Below the pieces are notes generated by a model that worked only from the letters and a program-made list of their open reading frames with translations, was not told where the DNA came from and searched no databases. The position numbers and the translations under genes are program-made. Shown piece after piece: positions 7,675 through 15,926 of a stretch of 64,000 bases of DNA; the first letter of the stretch is position 1; each line of letters begins with the position of its first letter. The stretch comes from Cerasibacillus sp036516575 (GTDB taxonomy: Bacteria > Bacillota > Bacilli > Bacillales > Amphibacillaceae), in assembly GCF_036516575.1 (NCBI RefSeq), contig NZ_DATBTY010000024.1:60997-124996 (forward strand), in the 5' to 3' direction.

Positions 7675-10600
7675 ATGATTCGTTTTATATGGAAAAGTTG
7701 GTGGAGACGTAAGGAACGGTTAATATTGCTGTTGATTGGTGCCTTGATGATTAGTGTTGGCTTGACGTATTTAGTTGGGATCTCTGATTCGAATAAGGGG
7801 ACGATTGAAGAAAGTTTACAGAAGAGCTGGACGGCTTCTTATGATATTGTCGTTCGTCCTCAAGGTTCACGTAGTATGACAGAGGAGAAGGGATTACTAG
7901 AACCGAACTATTTAAGTGGTTTAGATGGTGGCATTAGTGTTGATCAATATGAAAAAATTAAAAATATACGTGATGTCGAGATAGCTGCACCGATCGCCAT
8001 GATTGGTTATGCCTCATACACGGTTAATTTTGACCCAATTACGTTAGGAATAGACGGAATATACCGACAAACAATTAAGGAAATAGTGAATAATGGTGTT
8101 AGAGATGTGACATCGACTTGGGATACATATTTTGCTTATGGTGATTGGCCAGTAGTCGAAGAAAACTTAGCAGAAAAAGGCTCAGAATATGGAGTGGGTG
8201 CCAAGCCAAACCATTTAAGTGTGACGACCCAAGCGTTATTAGCAGGAATTGATCCAGAGCAGGAATCAAAGCTTGTAGGACTAGAAAAATCAATCGTACC
8301 TATTGGAAATAGTCGATACTTTAACGAAGTAGAATTTGGAAAAAACGTCGATGATTCATACAACAAGGGTTATTTAGATTTTCCAGTAATCGTTAGCAAT
8401 CATGCTTTCGATGATAAGCAAATTCAATTCACCATTGAACGACTTGATATCCCTTTTGAGCAGGATACAGCCAATGACACACTTGAGAATATAAAAAATA
8501 AAGGAGGTATAGATTATCTTCATACATTTGAGGGAATAGATTCACAAACATTCTCTTATTCTTCAGGGGAAGCCTTTACATTATTTATTAACAGTATGAC
8601 AGGTATTGATATAGATACTGGTGAGCCAGTTGAAACAGATGTTGTAGCGGATGAGGTATCGTGGATGGTTTTTCGTCCGAGTCCTTTAGATTATCAACCT
8701 GTTTCAAGTCCTTTTCAAGACCAGTGGCCATTTGCTTATCAAGTGAATGTGTATCAAACGAACCCAGATGATAGACCGGCATTTGTAGGAAAGGAGTCCT
8801 TTAGAGAACCGAAGACATTTGGTAAAAACTCTGCAGACTGGCCACAAATAAGACCCAATTGGATTGGTTTTTATGATCCAAGTCAACTTGATATCTCAAG
8901 AGACCCAGCAAACGAACTACCAATGGAAACCTATCGACCAGCGACAGCTGAGCTAGTGATTGATGCGGAGAATCGCCCAGTTAACCCCTCAGTTACCTTA
9001 AAACCAACAGATAATCCGTATGATTTTTTGACAAACCCACCGAGTATGTTAACAACGATAGAAGCAGCGGAGCAAATATTAGGAGATTTACCTATTTCTG
9101 CTATCCGGGTGAAAGTAGCTGGTGTAACAGAAATGAATGAAGAAAGCCAGGCTATTTTAGAACGTGTTGCTCGTGAGATTGAAAATGAAACAGGACTCAT
9201 GACGGATATTACGTTAGGTTCGTCTCCACAATTGACACTGACACATGTACCTACGATAAATGATGAAGAAGCAATCGGCTGGTTACAGCAGCCATGGGTT
9301 AATATCGGATCGTCCATTTCTATTTTTCGTGAAACAAAGATCGGCTATTCTGGTGTTATCTTAAGTGTTATGGTTGTTGCTGTTATTTATGTCTGGGCAT
9401 CGACACTCGTTTCATTACTGACTAGGAGAAAAGAATTTGCTGTCCTTTTATCAATTGGGTGGCGTCCGGGACAAATAAGTAGAATGCTCATTATAGAATC
9501 CTTTGTTCTAGGTTGTTTCGTTTCTGTTATTTCATGGCTCATGCTTGGGTATGTTTATATGTCAACAGACACCGTTATTTCTCCGTCTCGTTTTTTATTA
9601 ACTGGTTTGTTTGGTTTCTTGATTTACTTATTAGGAGCGATTGTTCCGGTCATTGCTTCATGGCGAATTAAATCGTATGAGACGTTGCGAACAGGGGAAT
9701 TCTCAAGGATCAACAAACGCTTTTTTAAAGCAAAAGGTATCTTTTTCATAGCGTTCAATCATTTTATAGGAAAGTGGAAGCGGAGTTTATTGTCGGTTCT
9801 GGCTATTGCTTTGCCAACGGGTTTACTTGCCTTGTTCCTCTACATCACATTTCGTTTGCAGGGCGTCATGTATACAACGTGGCTAGGTAAATATACAGCT
9901 TTAGAGGTAGGTGCAATCCACTATACGGCTATGATTGTCGCTTTATTGATTGCTATTTTAACGACAGCAGAAATGATGTGGCAAAATATTGCTGAACGAG
10001 CTGAAGAAATGGCTCTGTTTAAGGCCATTGGGTGGCGGAACACTTCGCTTCGTTTCCTTATCTGGTCTGAAGGAATATTAAGTGGCGTTTTTGCGGCGAT
10101 TATTGGGCTTTCGTTTGCATTTATAATGATATGGTCGCTTTATGGTGCTTTTCCAACAGAAGATATCATAGTAATGATGTCAACTGGCCTTATTCCAATA
10201 ATCATTGGTGTTATCGGTACAATTATCCCGGCAGAGAGAGCGGTTAGAATGCAACCTAACCAAGGGATGCGTGGCCAATATGTTAATAAAAAGTCAACGG
10301 AAAAAGGTTTAAAAATTATTCTTATAGGCGCTTCTGTTTTACTGATTAGTAGTATTATTTATATGATGATTCAAGTCACACCGCAATTGGCAAATGTCAC
10401 ACGTTCAAAGGAAGTCAATCAACAAGATTCTCATACACCTACAAAAGGTGATTTAGAAGAGGTTACAACTGATAACAATGAACCGGAGAAACAAGATGAA
10501 GAAGAACAGGAAGAGATTAATAGTGGCATAAAAAATAAGTATGATGGGGTGTTAGAACCGGAAGAAAATTTACATTGGTCGGTTGCTGATTTTCAAGCTA

Positions 10601-10938
10601 AAGAGGTGGAGCGTCGTTCTCTAGACCAGTCAGAAGAAAGCATAGTAAAGGTTTCCATAGAATTCACATATCGAAACACGGACAGCAGGAAACATCAAAT
10701 GGAGTTACAAAATAACTTCACCCTTAGAAATTCATATGATGCTTATGCAGACATTTATCAGCCTTCAGAAATAACTGTTCTTAATAATGAAAACTGGGAT
10801 GAAGAAGGTGGTTGGCTAGAACCAGAAGGAGAAGTAACAGCTGTCATGGAATTCGAAGTCCCTAAGCAGGAAGATCCTTATTTATTTCATTTTAAATCTT
10901 ATGAATATCCAAAAGGACTGATTGTTATTTTTAAATAG
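7675..10938 (+). CDS. Large FtsX/MacB-type ABC permease with C-terminal extracytoplasmic domain
   Basis: A 1087-residue membrane protein. An N-terminal TM helix (residues about 16-35) is followed by a large external domain up to about residue 545, then an FtsX block with three TM helices containing SLLTRRKEFAVLLSIGWRPGQI, a second FtsX block containing ERAEEMALFKAIGWRN, and a final TM near residue 885. After this comes an acidic linker (EPEKQDEEEQEEINSG) and a beta-rich domain of about 130 residues. This is the layout of mechanotransmission permeases that work with a LolD/MacB-like ATPase to export or remodel envelope substrates. No ATPase gene is adjacent, so it is an orphan here. GGAGGTCATGGC places the ATG well. 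The substrate is unknown; the C-terminal extension is not standard for the family. Confidence 0.8.
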   Translation: MIRFIWKSWWRRKERLILLLIGALMISVGLTYLVGISDSNKGTIEESLQKSWTASYDIVVRPQGSRSMTEEKGLLEPNYLSGLDGGISVDQYEKIKNIRDVEIAAPIAMIGYASYTVNFDPITLGIDGIYRQTIKEIVNNGVRDVTSTWDTYFAYGDWPVVEENLAEKGSEYGVGAKPNHLSVTTQALLAGIDPEQESKLVGLEKSIVPIGNSRYFNEVEFGKNVDDSYNKGYLDFPVIVSNHAFDDKQIQFTIERLDIPFEQDTANDTLENIKNKGGIDYLHTFEGIDSQTFSYSSGEAFTLFINSMTGIDIDTGEPVETDVVADEVSWMVFRPSPLDYQPVSSPFQDQWPFAYQVNVYQTNPDDRPAFVGKESFREPKTFGKNSADWPQIRPNWIGFYDPSQLDISRDPANELPMETYRPATAELVIDAENRPVNPSVTLKPTDNPYDFLTNPPSMLTTIEAAEQILGDLPISAIRVKVAGVTEMNEESQAILERVAREIENETGLMTDITLGSSPQLTLTHVPTINDEEAIGWLQQPWVNIGSSISIFRETKIGYSGVILSVMVVAVIYVWASTLVSLLTRRKEFAVLLSIGWRPGQISRMLIIESFVLGCFVSVISWLMLGYVYMSTDTVISPSRFLLTGLFGFLIYLLGAIVPVIASWRIKSYETLRTGEFSRINKRFFKAKGIFFIAFNHFIGKWKRSLLSVLAIALPTGLLALFLYITFRLQGVMYTTWLGKYTALEVGAIHYTAMIVALLIAILTTAEMMWQNIAERAEEMALFKAIGWRNTSLRFLIWSEGILSGVFAAIIGLSFAFIMIWSLYGAFPTEDIIVMMSTGLIPIIIGVIGTIIPAERAVRMQPNQGMRGQYVNKKSTEKGLKIILIGASVLLISSIIYMMIQVTPQLANVTRSKEVNQQDSHTPTKGDLEEVTTDNNEPEKQDEEEQEEINSGIKNKYDGVLEPEENLHWSVADFQAKEVERRSLDQSEESIVKVSIEFTYRNTDSRKHQMELQNNFTLRNSYDAYADIYQPSEITVLNNENWDEEGGWLEPEGEVTAVMEFEVPKQEDPYLFHFKSYEYPKGLIVIFK

Positions 10939-10952
10939 AAAGGATATGAAAT

Positions 10953-10997
10953 AAAACAACCACCCTTGATTTTCAAGCAATAGATAGGGTGGTTATG
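10953..10997. terminator. Inverted repeat after the FtsX gene
   Basis: AACCACCCT pairs with AGGGTGGTT. No T-run follows on the plus strand, while the minus strand has TTTTATTTC. The stem and flanks resemble the antisense-terminator stem of toxin locus 2, so it may be a fourth relic rather than a dedicated terminator. Confidence 0.4.
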
Positions 10998-11027
10998 CTT
11001 ATCAACTGCGAGGGTAACTATAGATTC

Positions 11028-11421
11028 TATATAGCCATCAATGTAGCTGCTGGCCACATAAATCCAGCTGATGATGTCATGTTTTGATAACCGATTTTCT
11101 TACCCTTTAAATCTTCTACAGATTCAATATCAGAATCTGCGCGAGTGATAAAAAATAGATTTATAAGAATCTACTAATTCATCTGTTACAGAACCATCAC
11201 CATTTACGACATAACGTTGTGCTTGTAACATAACGTCGGCTGCTTCTTGCTCATGTGCAAGTACGTATGCAGTAGGAGGTAGAAATCCGACGTCAACTTA
11301 GTCAGATTTCAGCGCTTCTACAATCGTATTATAGTTAGTCGAAACACTCACCTTTACTGGAATTCCTGGTTGATCACCTAGTAATTTTTCTAATGGTTTT
11401 GCTTTTGCTTCTATATAATAA
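11028..11421 (-). pseudogene. phnD: Decayed phosphate/phosphonate-binding protein gene (phnD-like)
   Basis: The minus strand encodes EAKAKPLEKLLGDQPGIPV, STNYNTIVEALKSD, then after an in-frame TAA VDVGFLPPTAYVLAHEQEA, QRYVVNGDGS and, in a shifted frame, SIESVEDLKGKKIGYQNMTS-like sequence ending SSAGFMWPAATL. These are the core motifs of PhnD/PtxB-type substrate-binding proteins of phosphonate or phosphite ABC importers. The signal peptide and C-terminal domain are missing. Clearly non-functional; the transporter's other genes are not in the window. Confidence 0.8.
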
Positions 11422-11466
11422 ATAAAAATGAACGATTCATTCAGTCTAAATAAGAAAGGAAGTCCG

Positions 11467-13044
11467 ATGATGACTAACAAAGCAAGTATTAAAATTCTTT
11501 ATACAAGTGATGTTCACGGTCAAGCGATGCCGATTATTTATGGAACAAACGAAGAAGCAGATACTGGTTTAGCAAAATATGCAACAATTGTTCAAAAAAA
11601 ACGTCAGGAGAATGATTATCTGATTGTGCTTGATAATGGTGATTTAATTCAGGGGACACCGTTTATGACCCATTATGTAAAGGACCACTCTGATAAAGAA
11701 AATCCGATGGTTAGCGCAATGAATCATATCGGTCTTGATGCGGGCATTATAGGCAATCATGAATTTAATTTTGGGAAAGATAAGTTGTGTTCAGCGATTG
11801 AAGCTTCGCATTATCCTTGGCTTTCCGCCAACATATTGGATGAAATAACGGGTAAACCTTATTTCGGAAAGCCGTACATATTAAAAACATTTTCGAACGG
11901 TATTAAAGTGGCAATTATCGGAGTGACAACGCATTATATCCCACATTGGGAATCCCCAGAGCATATTAAAGGATTGCAATTTGCCGATGCTTATCAAACT
12001 TTAAAGCAGTGGGTACAAGACATTCATAAAAGAGAACAGCCACACTTGTTAATCGCTGCTTATCATGGTGGGATTGAGCGTGATATTGAAACAGGAGAAC
12101 CTTTAGATAAATTAACAGGTGAGAACCAAGGCTATAAAATGGCAAGTGAAATTGAAGGAATCGATATTTTATTAACAGGCCACCAGCATCGGGTGTTAAC
12201 GGGGAAGCTTCGCGATTGTCTTGTCATTCAACCAGGAAGTCATGGGAACATGTATGGGGAAATTGATGTTAAATTCATTGAGAAAGATAACCATTGGTTG
12301 ATATCAGATAAGCAAGCAGATGTGAAAACATTAGAAGGGGTAGAAGCAGATTCCGCTATTTTAAATAAACTACAAAGTATTGAAACATCAACTCAGAGTT
12401 GGCTTAATCAACCAATTGGTCAGATTGATGGTGATATGACGATTGAGGATCCGTTTCTACTAAAAATAACGAAACATCCTTTTATCGAATTGATTCAAAA
12501 GATCCAAATGGATGCAAGTTGTGCTGATATTTCTGTTACCTCATTATTAAATCAAGATTCGAAAGGGTTTCCTGAGCTAGTCACGATGCGTGATGTCGTC
12601 TCTAATTATATTTATCCGAATACATTAGTAGTCCTCACTTTAACGGGAAGGGATATCAAGGAAGCAATCGAACAAAGTGCAACCTATTTTATTCTTGATG
12701 ACGATGGGAACATAACCGTTAATCCAAGTTTTCTTTCACCGAAACCCCAGCATTATAATTACGATATGTGGGAAGGAATTGATTATACGATTGATGTGTC
12801 GAAGCCATTTGGCTCGAGAGTAGAGACAATTTATTATCAAGGAAAGCCACTCCGTATGGAAAGTCACTACGATGTCGTCCTAAATAACTACCGAGCAAGT
12901 GGTGGTGGAGATTTTGGTATGTATAAAAACAAACCCGTTGTAAAAGACATTCAGCAGGATATGGTAACGCTTATTAGTAAATATTTTAATAAGCATCAAA
13001 CTGTCCAAGCAACCGTAACGGAGAATTTCGTTGTAAAGGCATAG
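11467..13044 (+). CDS. Bifunctional metallophosphatase / 5'-nucleotidase
   Basis: A 525-residue protein with the calcineurin-like metal-binding motifs in order: DVHGQ (near residue 17), NGDLIQG (about 54), GNHEFNFG (about 96), a conserved His in AAYHGG (about 200) and LTGHQHR (about 237). A 5'-nucleotidase C-terminal domain follows (DVVSNYIYPNT, the YDVVLNNYRASGGGDFGMY substrate-binding loop near 470-490). There is no signal peptide or cell-wall anchor, so it is probably cytoplasmic, like B. subtilis YunD. It removes phosphate from nucleotides or cyclic nucleotides. The ATG at 11467 follows AAGGAAG; two more codons upstream lack support. It lies beside a dead phnD-like gene, hinting at a former phosphorus-scavenging locus. 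Confidence 0.85.
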   Translation: MMTNKASIKILYTSDVHGQAMPIIYGTNEEADTGLAKYATIVQKKRQENDYLIVLDNGDLIQGTPFMTHYVKDHSDKENPMVSAMNHIGLDAGIIGNHEFNFGKDKLCSAIEASHYPWLSANILDEITGKPYFGKPYILKTFSNGIKVAIIGVTTHYIPHWESPEHIKGLQFADAYQTLKQWVQDIHKREQPHLLIAAYHGGIERDIETGEPLDKLTGENQGYKMASEIEGIDILLTGHQHRVLTGKLRDCLVIQPGSHGNMYGEIDVKFIEKDNHWLISDKQADVKTLEGVEADSAILNKLQSIETSTQSWLNQPIGQIDGDMTIEDPFLLKITKHPFIELIQKIQMDASCADISVTSLLNQDSKGFPELVTMRDVVSNYIYPNTLVVLTLTGRDIKEAIEQSATYFILDDDGNITVNPSFLSPKPQHYNYDMWEGIDYTIDVSKPFGSRVETIYYQGKPLRMESHYDVVLNNYRASGGGDFGMYKNKPVVKDIQQDMVTLISKYFNKHQTVQATVTENFVVKA

Positions 13045-13158
13045 TCAGATGTATAAAAAGATGGCATGATGAGCAGTATAATAATGCGAACACGCGTTCC
13101 TTATGGTGTGATTAATAATATGTGTCATAAGGTGTTCGTGGGTGGTGGCTCGCCTTTT

Positions 13159-13177
13159 TTCCTTTGTTTGAAAGGAA
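13159..13177 (+). promoter_or_regulatory. Stem that can sequester the toxin 2 ribosome binding site
   Basis: TTCCTTT (13159-13165) can pair with AAAGGAA (13171-13177), which overlaps the AAGGAAGG ribosome site of the toxin at 13188. The same strategy is seen at toxin locus 1 with a different sequence. Confidence 0.5.
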
Positions 13178-13187
13178 GGTGATGCTT

Positions 13188-13262
13188 ATGACAGTGTTTG
13201 AGACGTTGATGTTAATGTTCACATTTGGTGCGCTCATCGTGTCAATTCTGTCAAAAAAATAA
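13188..13262 (+). CDS. Small membrane toxin of the TxpA/BsrG (holin-like toxin) type, 24 aa
   Basis: A 24-residue peptide beginning MTVFETLMLMFTFGALIV and ending SKK. The start MTV(F/Y)E(T/S)LM followed by a single hydrophobic helix is close to BsrG and to proteins annotated as putative holin-like toxin. A second ATG two codons upstream (13182) is too close to the AAGGAAGG ribosome site, so 13188 is the likely start. Downstream is the same convergent architecture as at 4905: a leftward terminator stem overlapping the stop codon, a rightward terminator at 13352-13384 and a minus-strand promoter near 13409. The peptide has diverged from toxin 1 but the RNA layout is conserved, so the two are separate, probably non-cross-regulating loci. 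Toxicity is inferred from family. Confidence 0.78.
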   Translation: MTVFETLMLMFTFGALIVSILSKK

Positions 13263-13402
13263 AATAACCACCCTTTAGCCTGCCTAGCGAATAGAGTGGT
13301 TATTTAACACTTGATAGCGAGTCGCCCCCTTGAAGGGCTATGACACGCTAGGCCGTTCCATGTTCCCGCATGGAGCGGTCTTTTATTATATTATGAATTT
13401 TT
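13253..13402 (-). ncRNA. Putative antisense antitoxin RNA of toxin locus 2
   Basis: Minus-strand TATACT (plus AGTATA, 13409-13414) with an upstream AT-rich element aligns with the promoter at locus 1. The transcript would end at the stem AATAACCACCCT / AGAGTGGTTATT (13263-13304), followed on the minus strand by a T-rich run (plus-strand A-run 13253-13264). It overlaps the 3' half of the toxin mRNA. Ends are estimates. Confidence 0.55.
13352..13384 (+). terminator. Terminator of toxin 2 mRNA
   Basis: GCCGTTCCATG pairs with CATGGAGCGGT (with G-U pairs), followed by TTTT. Confidence 0.75.
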
Positions 13403-13638
13403 ATCTACAGTATACCTTATTTGAGTTATAAAATAAATATAAAGAAGAGTTAACCTAAATGCAATTATTGTTTTATTGCCTGTTTACTGTATAATTTTTA
13501 CTAGACATCGTTTGCAGAGATACTCTATAAATATTTATAGTAAGATGCTTGTCTACATCATGATCGGTATTGAATTAACGAATATGATTTTGATAAATAA
13601 CATGAAATTTATGGAATCGCAATTAATGGAGGAGTCAA

Positions 13639-14526
13639 ATGTATAAACCTTACGATCGTAGCCAGTTACAAAATGTGATTAATCTAATTGTTGGTTGTAA
13701 TAACTCTGAATCTTATCAAGTTGGCTTTGTTGGCGATGGGTATGAAGAGGTTAGAGAAACGTTATTATATGATTTTTCGGATTTACCATTAGAAGAATCG
13801 ATTTATACGTATGAAGAAGATGATGTTTTTACATGTTTTGCTTTTGATATTAGCACTCGCGATAAATATGTTGAGGTTTGGGGACCTTTTTTAGATAAAC
13901 ATATAGGCCTTGATAAAGTATATAACCTATGGGTGTATGCGATGGAACATCTCCACCCTTTAAAATTAAATTACAATTTTTTCATTGGAGCACATAACCA
14001 GCTAGCGATAAACTTTTTGGAGGATTATGTAAAGGCGGATCGGATTAGGCAGCATGATAACTTAGAATTCAAAATAAGTAACCGCTCTTTTTCAAATATA
14101 CGATTACCAAATAATGTTCAAGTGATAAAAGTAGAGACATTGTCTCAAAATTATTATACGGCTTTAGTCAATCTTCATCACCGTTATTTTCCGGGTACGT
14201 ATTATTCTATTGATGATATATTAGAGCGAATAAATCGAGAAAATAACTTATATCTACTGATTAAGAATCATCAATTAGCTGGTTATGCCTATCTTGAAAA
14301 GTCTACAACCGATAAACATGTTTCTCTAGAATATATTGCAATTGATGGGGCATTTCAAGGGCAAGGTTTGTCAAAGTTACTATTTGCATCGATTGTAAAA
14401 GAGACTGAACAAGATGAGTTTTCTCACATTCAGCTTTGTGTCGATGAAAATAACCAACGCGCGCTGAATCTGTATGAATCACTAGGGTTTTTTTTAGCAA
14501 GTTCATATATACATTACAAATTATAG
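13639..14526 (+). CDS. GNAT family N-acetyltransferase
   Basis: A 295-residue cytoplasmic protein. The C-terminal domain (about 160-295) has GNAT features: YLLIKNHQLAGYAYLE (beta strands 2-4), VSLEYIAIDGAFQGQGLSKLLFASIV with the Q-G-Q-G-L acetyl-CoA pyrophosphate loop near residues 238-242, and QLCVDENNQRALNLYESLGF, the classic motif B. The N-terminal half is a divergent, acidic domain with aromatic-rich text and may be a degenerate second GNAT fold. GGAGGAGTCAA gives a strong ribosome site. It stands alone with a 1-kb upstream region holding toxin locus 2. The acceptor substrate cannot be predicted. Confidence 0.82.
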   Translation: MYKPYDRSQLQNVINLIVGCNNSESYQVGFVGDGYEEVRETLLYDFSDLPLEESIYTYEEDDVFTCFAFDISTRDKYVEVWGPFLDKHIGLDKVYNLWVYAMEHLHPLKLNYNFFIGAHNQLAINFLEDYVKADRIRQHDNLEFKISNRSFSNIRLPNNVQVIKVETLSQNYYTALVNLHHRYFPGTYYSIDDILERINRENNLYLLIKNHQLAGYAYLEKSTTDKHVSLEYIAIDGAFQGQGLSKLLFASIVKETEQDEFSHIQLCVDENNQRALNLYESLGFFLASSYIHYKL

Positions 14527-14631
14527 TATGAGTTAAATGTTTGTGGGGTTATAATTAAAGTATTGATTGGGAAGCAAACAGATGGGAGAAGCTCCCGTAA
14601 ATACTAGACAGACTCCAAATTATAGACTAAT

Positions 14632-14660
14632 TTGACTATCCTTAATTTTAAGGATAAAAT
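14632..14660 (+). promoter_or_regulatory. Sigma-A promoter of the SAM-riboswitch operon
   Basis: TTGACT (14632-14637) and TAAAAT (14655-14660) are separated by 17 bp, placing the transcript start about 15 bases before the riboswitch. Confidence 0.7.
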
Positions 14661-14681
14661 AAAAAGAATATTCTAATCCGT

Positions 14682-14780
14682 TCTTATCAAGAGAGGTGGA
14701 GGGACTGGCCCAGAGAAACCTCGGCAACAGCGTTTAAGCGATGTGCCAATTCCAGATACGTTAATCGTAGAAGATAAGAA
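14682..14780 (+). ncRNA. SAM-I (S-box) riboswitch
   Basis: The element shows the full conserved S-box sequence: TCTTATCAAGAGAGGTGGAG, GGGACTGGCCC, GAAACCTCGGCAACAG, TGTGCCAATTCC and a closing AGATAAGA that pairs with the opening TCTTATC to form P1. A terminator hairpin (14810-14838) follows. In this class S-adenosylmethionine binding stabilises the terminator-permissive fold and switches genes off. Downstream genes are azlC-azlD and a DUF2332 gene, not a typical methionine synthesis gene. Confidence 0.95.
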
Positions 14781-14809
14781 GAGCAAGCAACAAGACAGGC
14801 ATTCGTCTA

Positions 14810-14838
14810 CCTCTTCTTATAATGAGAAGAGGTTTTTT
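14810..14838 (+). terminator. Riboswitch-controlled terminator before azlC
   Basis: CCTCTTCT pairs with AGAAGAGG around TATAATG and is followed by six T. The left arm (TCTTCTTAT) can alternatively pair with the ATAAGAAGAG segment at the 3' side of P1, giving an antiterminator. Confidence 0.88.
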
Positions 14839-14869
14839 ATCTATAAAAGAGAAAAATAGGGGGATTTAC

Positions 14870-15586
14870 ATGCAACAAGAAGCAGTTAGCTATCAAAGTA
14901 AAAACGCTTTTATCCAAGGAGTAAAAGACTGTATTCCGACTTTACTCGGCTATTTAAGTATTGGTTTTGCTTTCGGTGTCGTTGGCACAGTAACAGGACT
15001 TAGTTTACTAGAAGTAGCGTTAGTTGCTATCTTTATTTATGCTGGTGCAGCACAATTTATTTTATGCGCTTTATTAGTGACAAACACGCCAGCATTATCT
15101 ATTGTTTTTACTGTTTTTGTTGTCAATCTGCGCCACTTTTTAATGAGCTTATCAATTGCTCCTTATGTCACGAGATATTCGACATTACGAAATATTGGGT
15201 TCGGTACATTGTTGACTGACGAAACGTTTGGTGTTGCTGTTACCGAAGCGATGAAAAGTAAAAAAATTTATGGTAGATGGCTAGATGGTTTAAATGTTAC
15301 CGCATATGTGTCATGGATCATCGCTTGTGTAGCGGGCGGTTATTTTGGACATTGGATTACCGATGTGGAGAAATGGGGGTTAGACTTTGCGCTGGTCGCG
15401 ATGTTTATCGCCTTACTCGTTTTACAGTTATCTGAAACAAATAAATCAAAGTTAAATATGTACTTAAAACTCATCATTATCATGTTCATAACGGTTTATA
15501 TTCTATTAAATTTTTTTTCAACGCATATAACCGTTCTCATAGCAACTCTATTTGTCGCGACGTTAGGAGTGTGGATGGATAAATGA
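14870..15586 (+). CDS. azlC: AzlC family permease (large subunit of an amino-acid transporter)
   Basis: A 238-residue membrane protein with the AzlC/YgaZ pattern: GVKDCIPTLLGYLSIGFAFG at the N-terminus, AGAAQFIL near residue 70, NLRHFLMSLSIAPY near 95 and LTDETFGV near 120, then several TM helices. AzlC works with small AzlD to move branched-chain amino acids; the E. coli YgaZH and Corynebacterium BrnFE pairs also move methionine. The start at 14870 follows a GGGGG ribosome site; the frame is open further upstream but into the terminator. It overlaps azlD by 4 bases (ATGA). A SAM-I riboswitch and terminator precede it, so it is probably expressed when SAM is low, pointing to methionine or a precursor as the physiological substrate. 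Confidence 0.9.
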   Translation: MQQEAVSYQSKNAFIQGVKDCIPTLLGYLSIGFAFGVVGTVTGLSLLEVALVAIFIYAGAAQFILCALLVTNTPALSIVFTVFVVNLRHFLMSLSIAPYVTRYSTLRNIGFGTLLTDETFGVAVTEAMKSKKIYGRWLDGLNVTAYVSWIIACVAGGYFGHWITDVEKWGLDFALVAMFIALLVLQLSETNKSKLNMYLKLIIIMFITVYILLNFFSTHITVLIATLFVATLGVWMDK

Positions 15587-15909
15587 CAATTAATTCCTAT
15601 TTGTTTTGGATTATTATTGGCAGTGGCCTTGTGACATGGCTACCGCGCATTATTCCGTTTCTTTTTGTAAAAAATATTCAATTACCTAAAGTAATCTTAA
15701 AATGGTTAACGTTTGTGCCAGTATGTATATTAAGTGCGCTTGTATTTACAAATCTGTTTGAACAAGGGGATAGTAGGGCAGTTACATTTAATCTTCCGTA
15801 TGTATTTGCTTTTATTCCAACCGTTCTGATAGCCGTTTGGACAAAAAGTTTATTTTTAACAGTGGCATTAGGTGTTGTGAGTATGGCAGTGATTCGTTTC
15901 ATTTTTTAA
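15583..15909 (+). CDS. azlD: AzlD family small transporter subunit
   Basis: A 108-residue protein with four hydrophobic segments and the AzlD signature near the start: YLFWIIIGSGLVTWLPRIIPF, then LKWLTFVPVCILSALVF. It overlaps the end of azlC by 4 bases, so the two are translationally coupled, as expected for subunits of one transporter. It shares the SAM-riboswitch leader with azlC. The family is well defined, so the assignment is safe; the substrate is inferred only from the riboswitch. Confidence 0.9.
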   Translation: MTINSYLFWIIIGSGLVTWLPRIIPFLFVKNIQLPKVILKWLTFVPVCILSALVFTNLFEQGDSRAVTFNLPYVFAFIPTVLIAVWTKSLFLTVALGVVSMAVIRFIF

Positions 15910-15926
15910 AATAAGGGGTGTTTATA

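Noticed and set aside
11298..11480. A short leftward gene overlapping the nucleotidase start
   Set aside because: It is the readable part of the dead phnD-like gene plus non-homologous sequence; there is no ribosome site.
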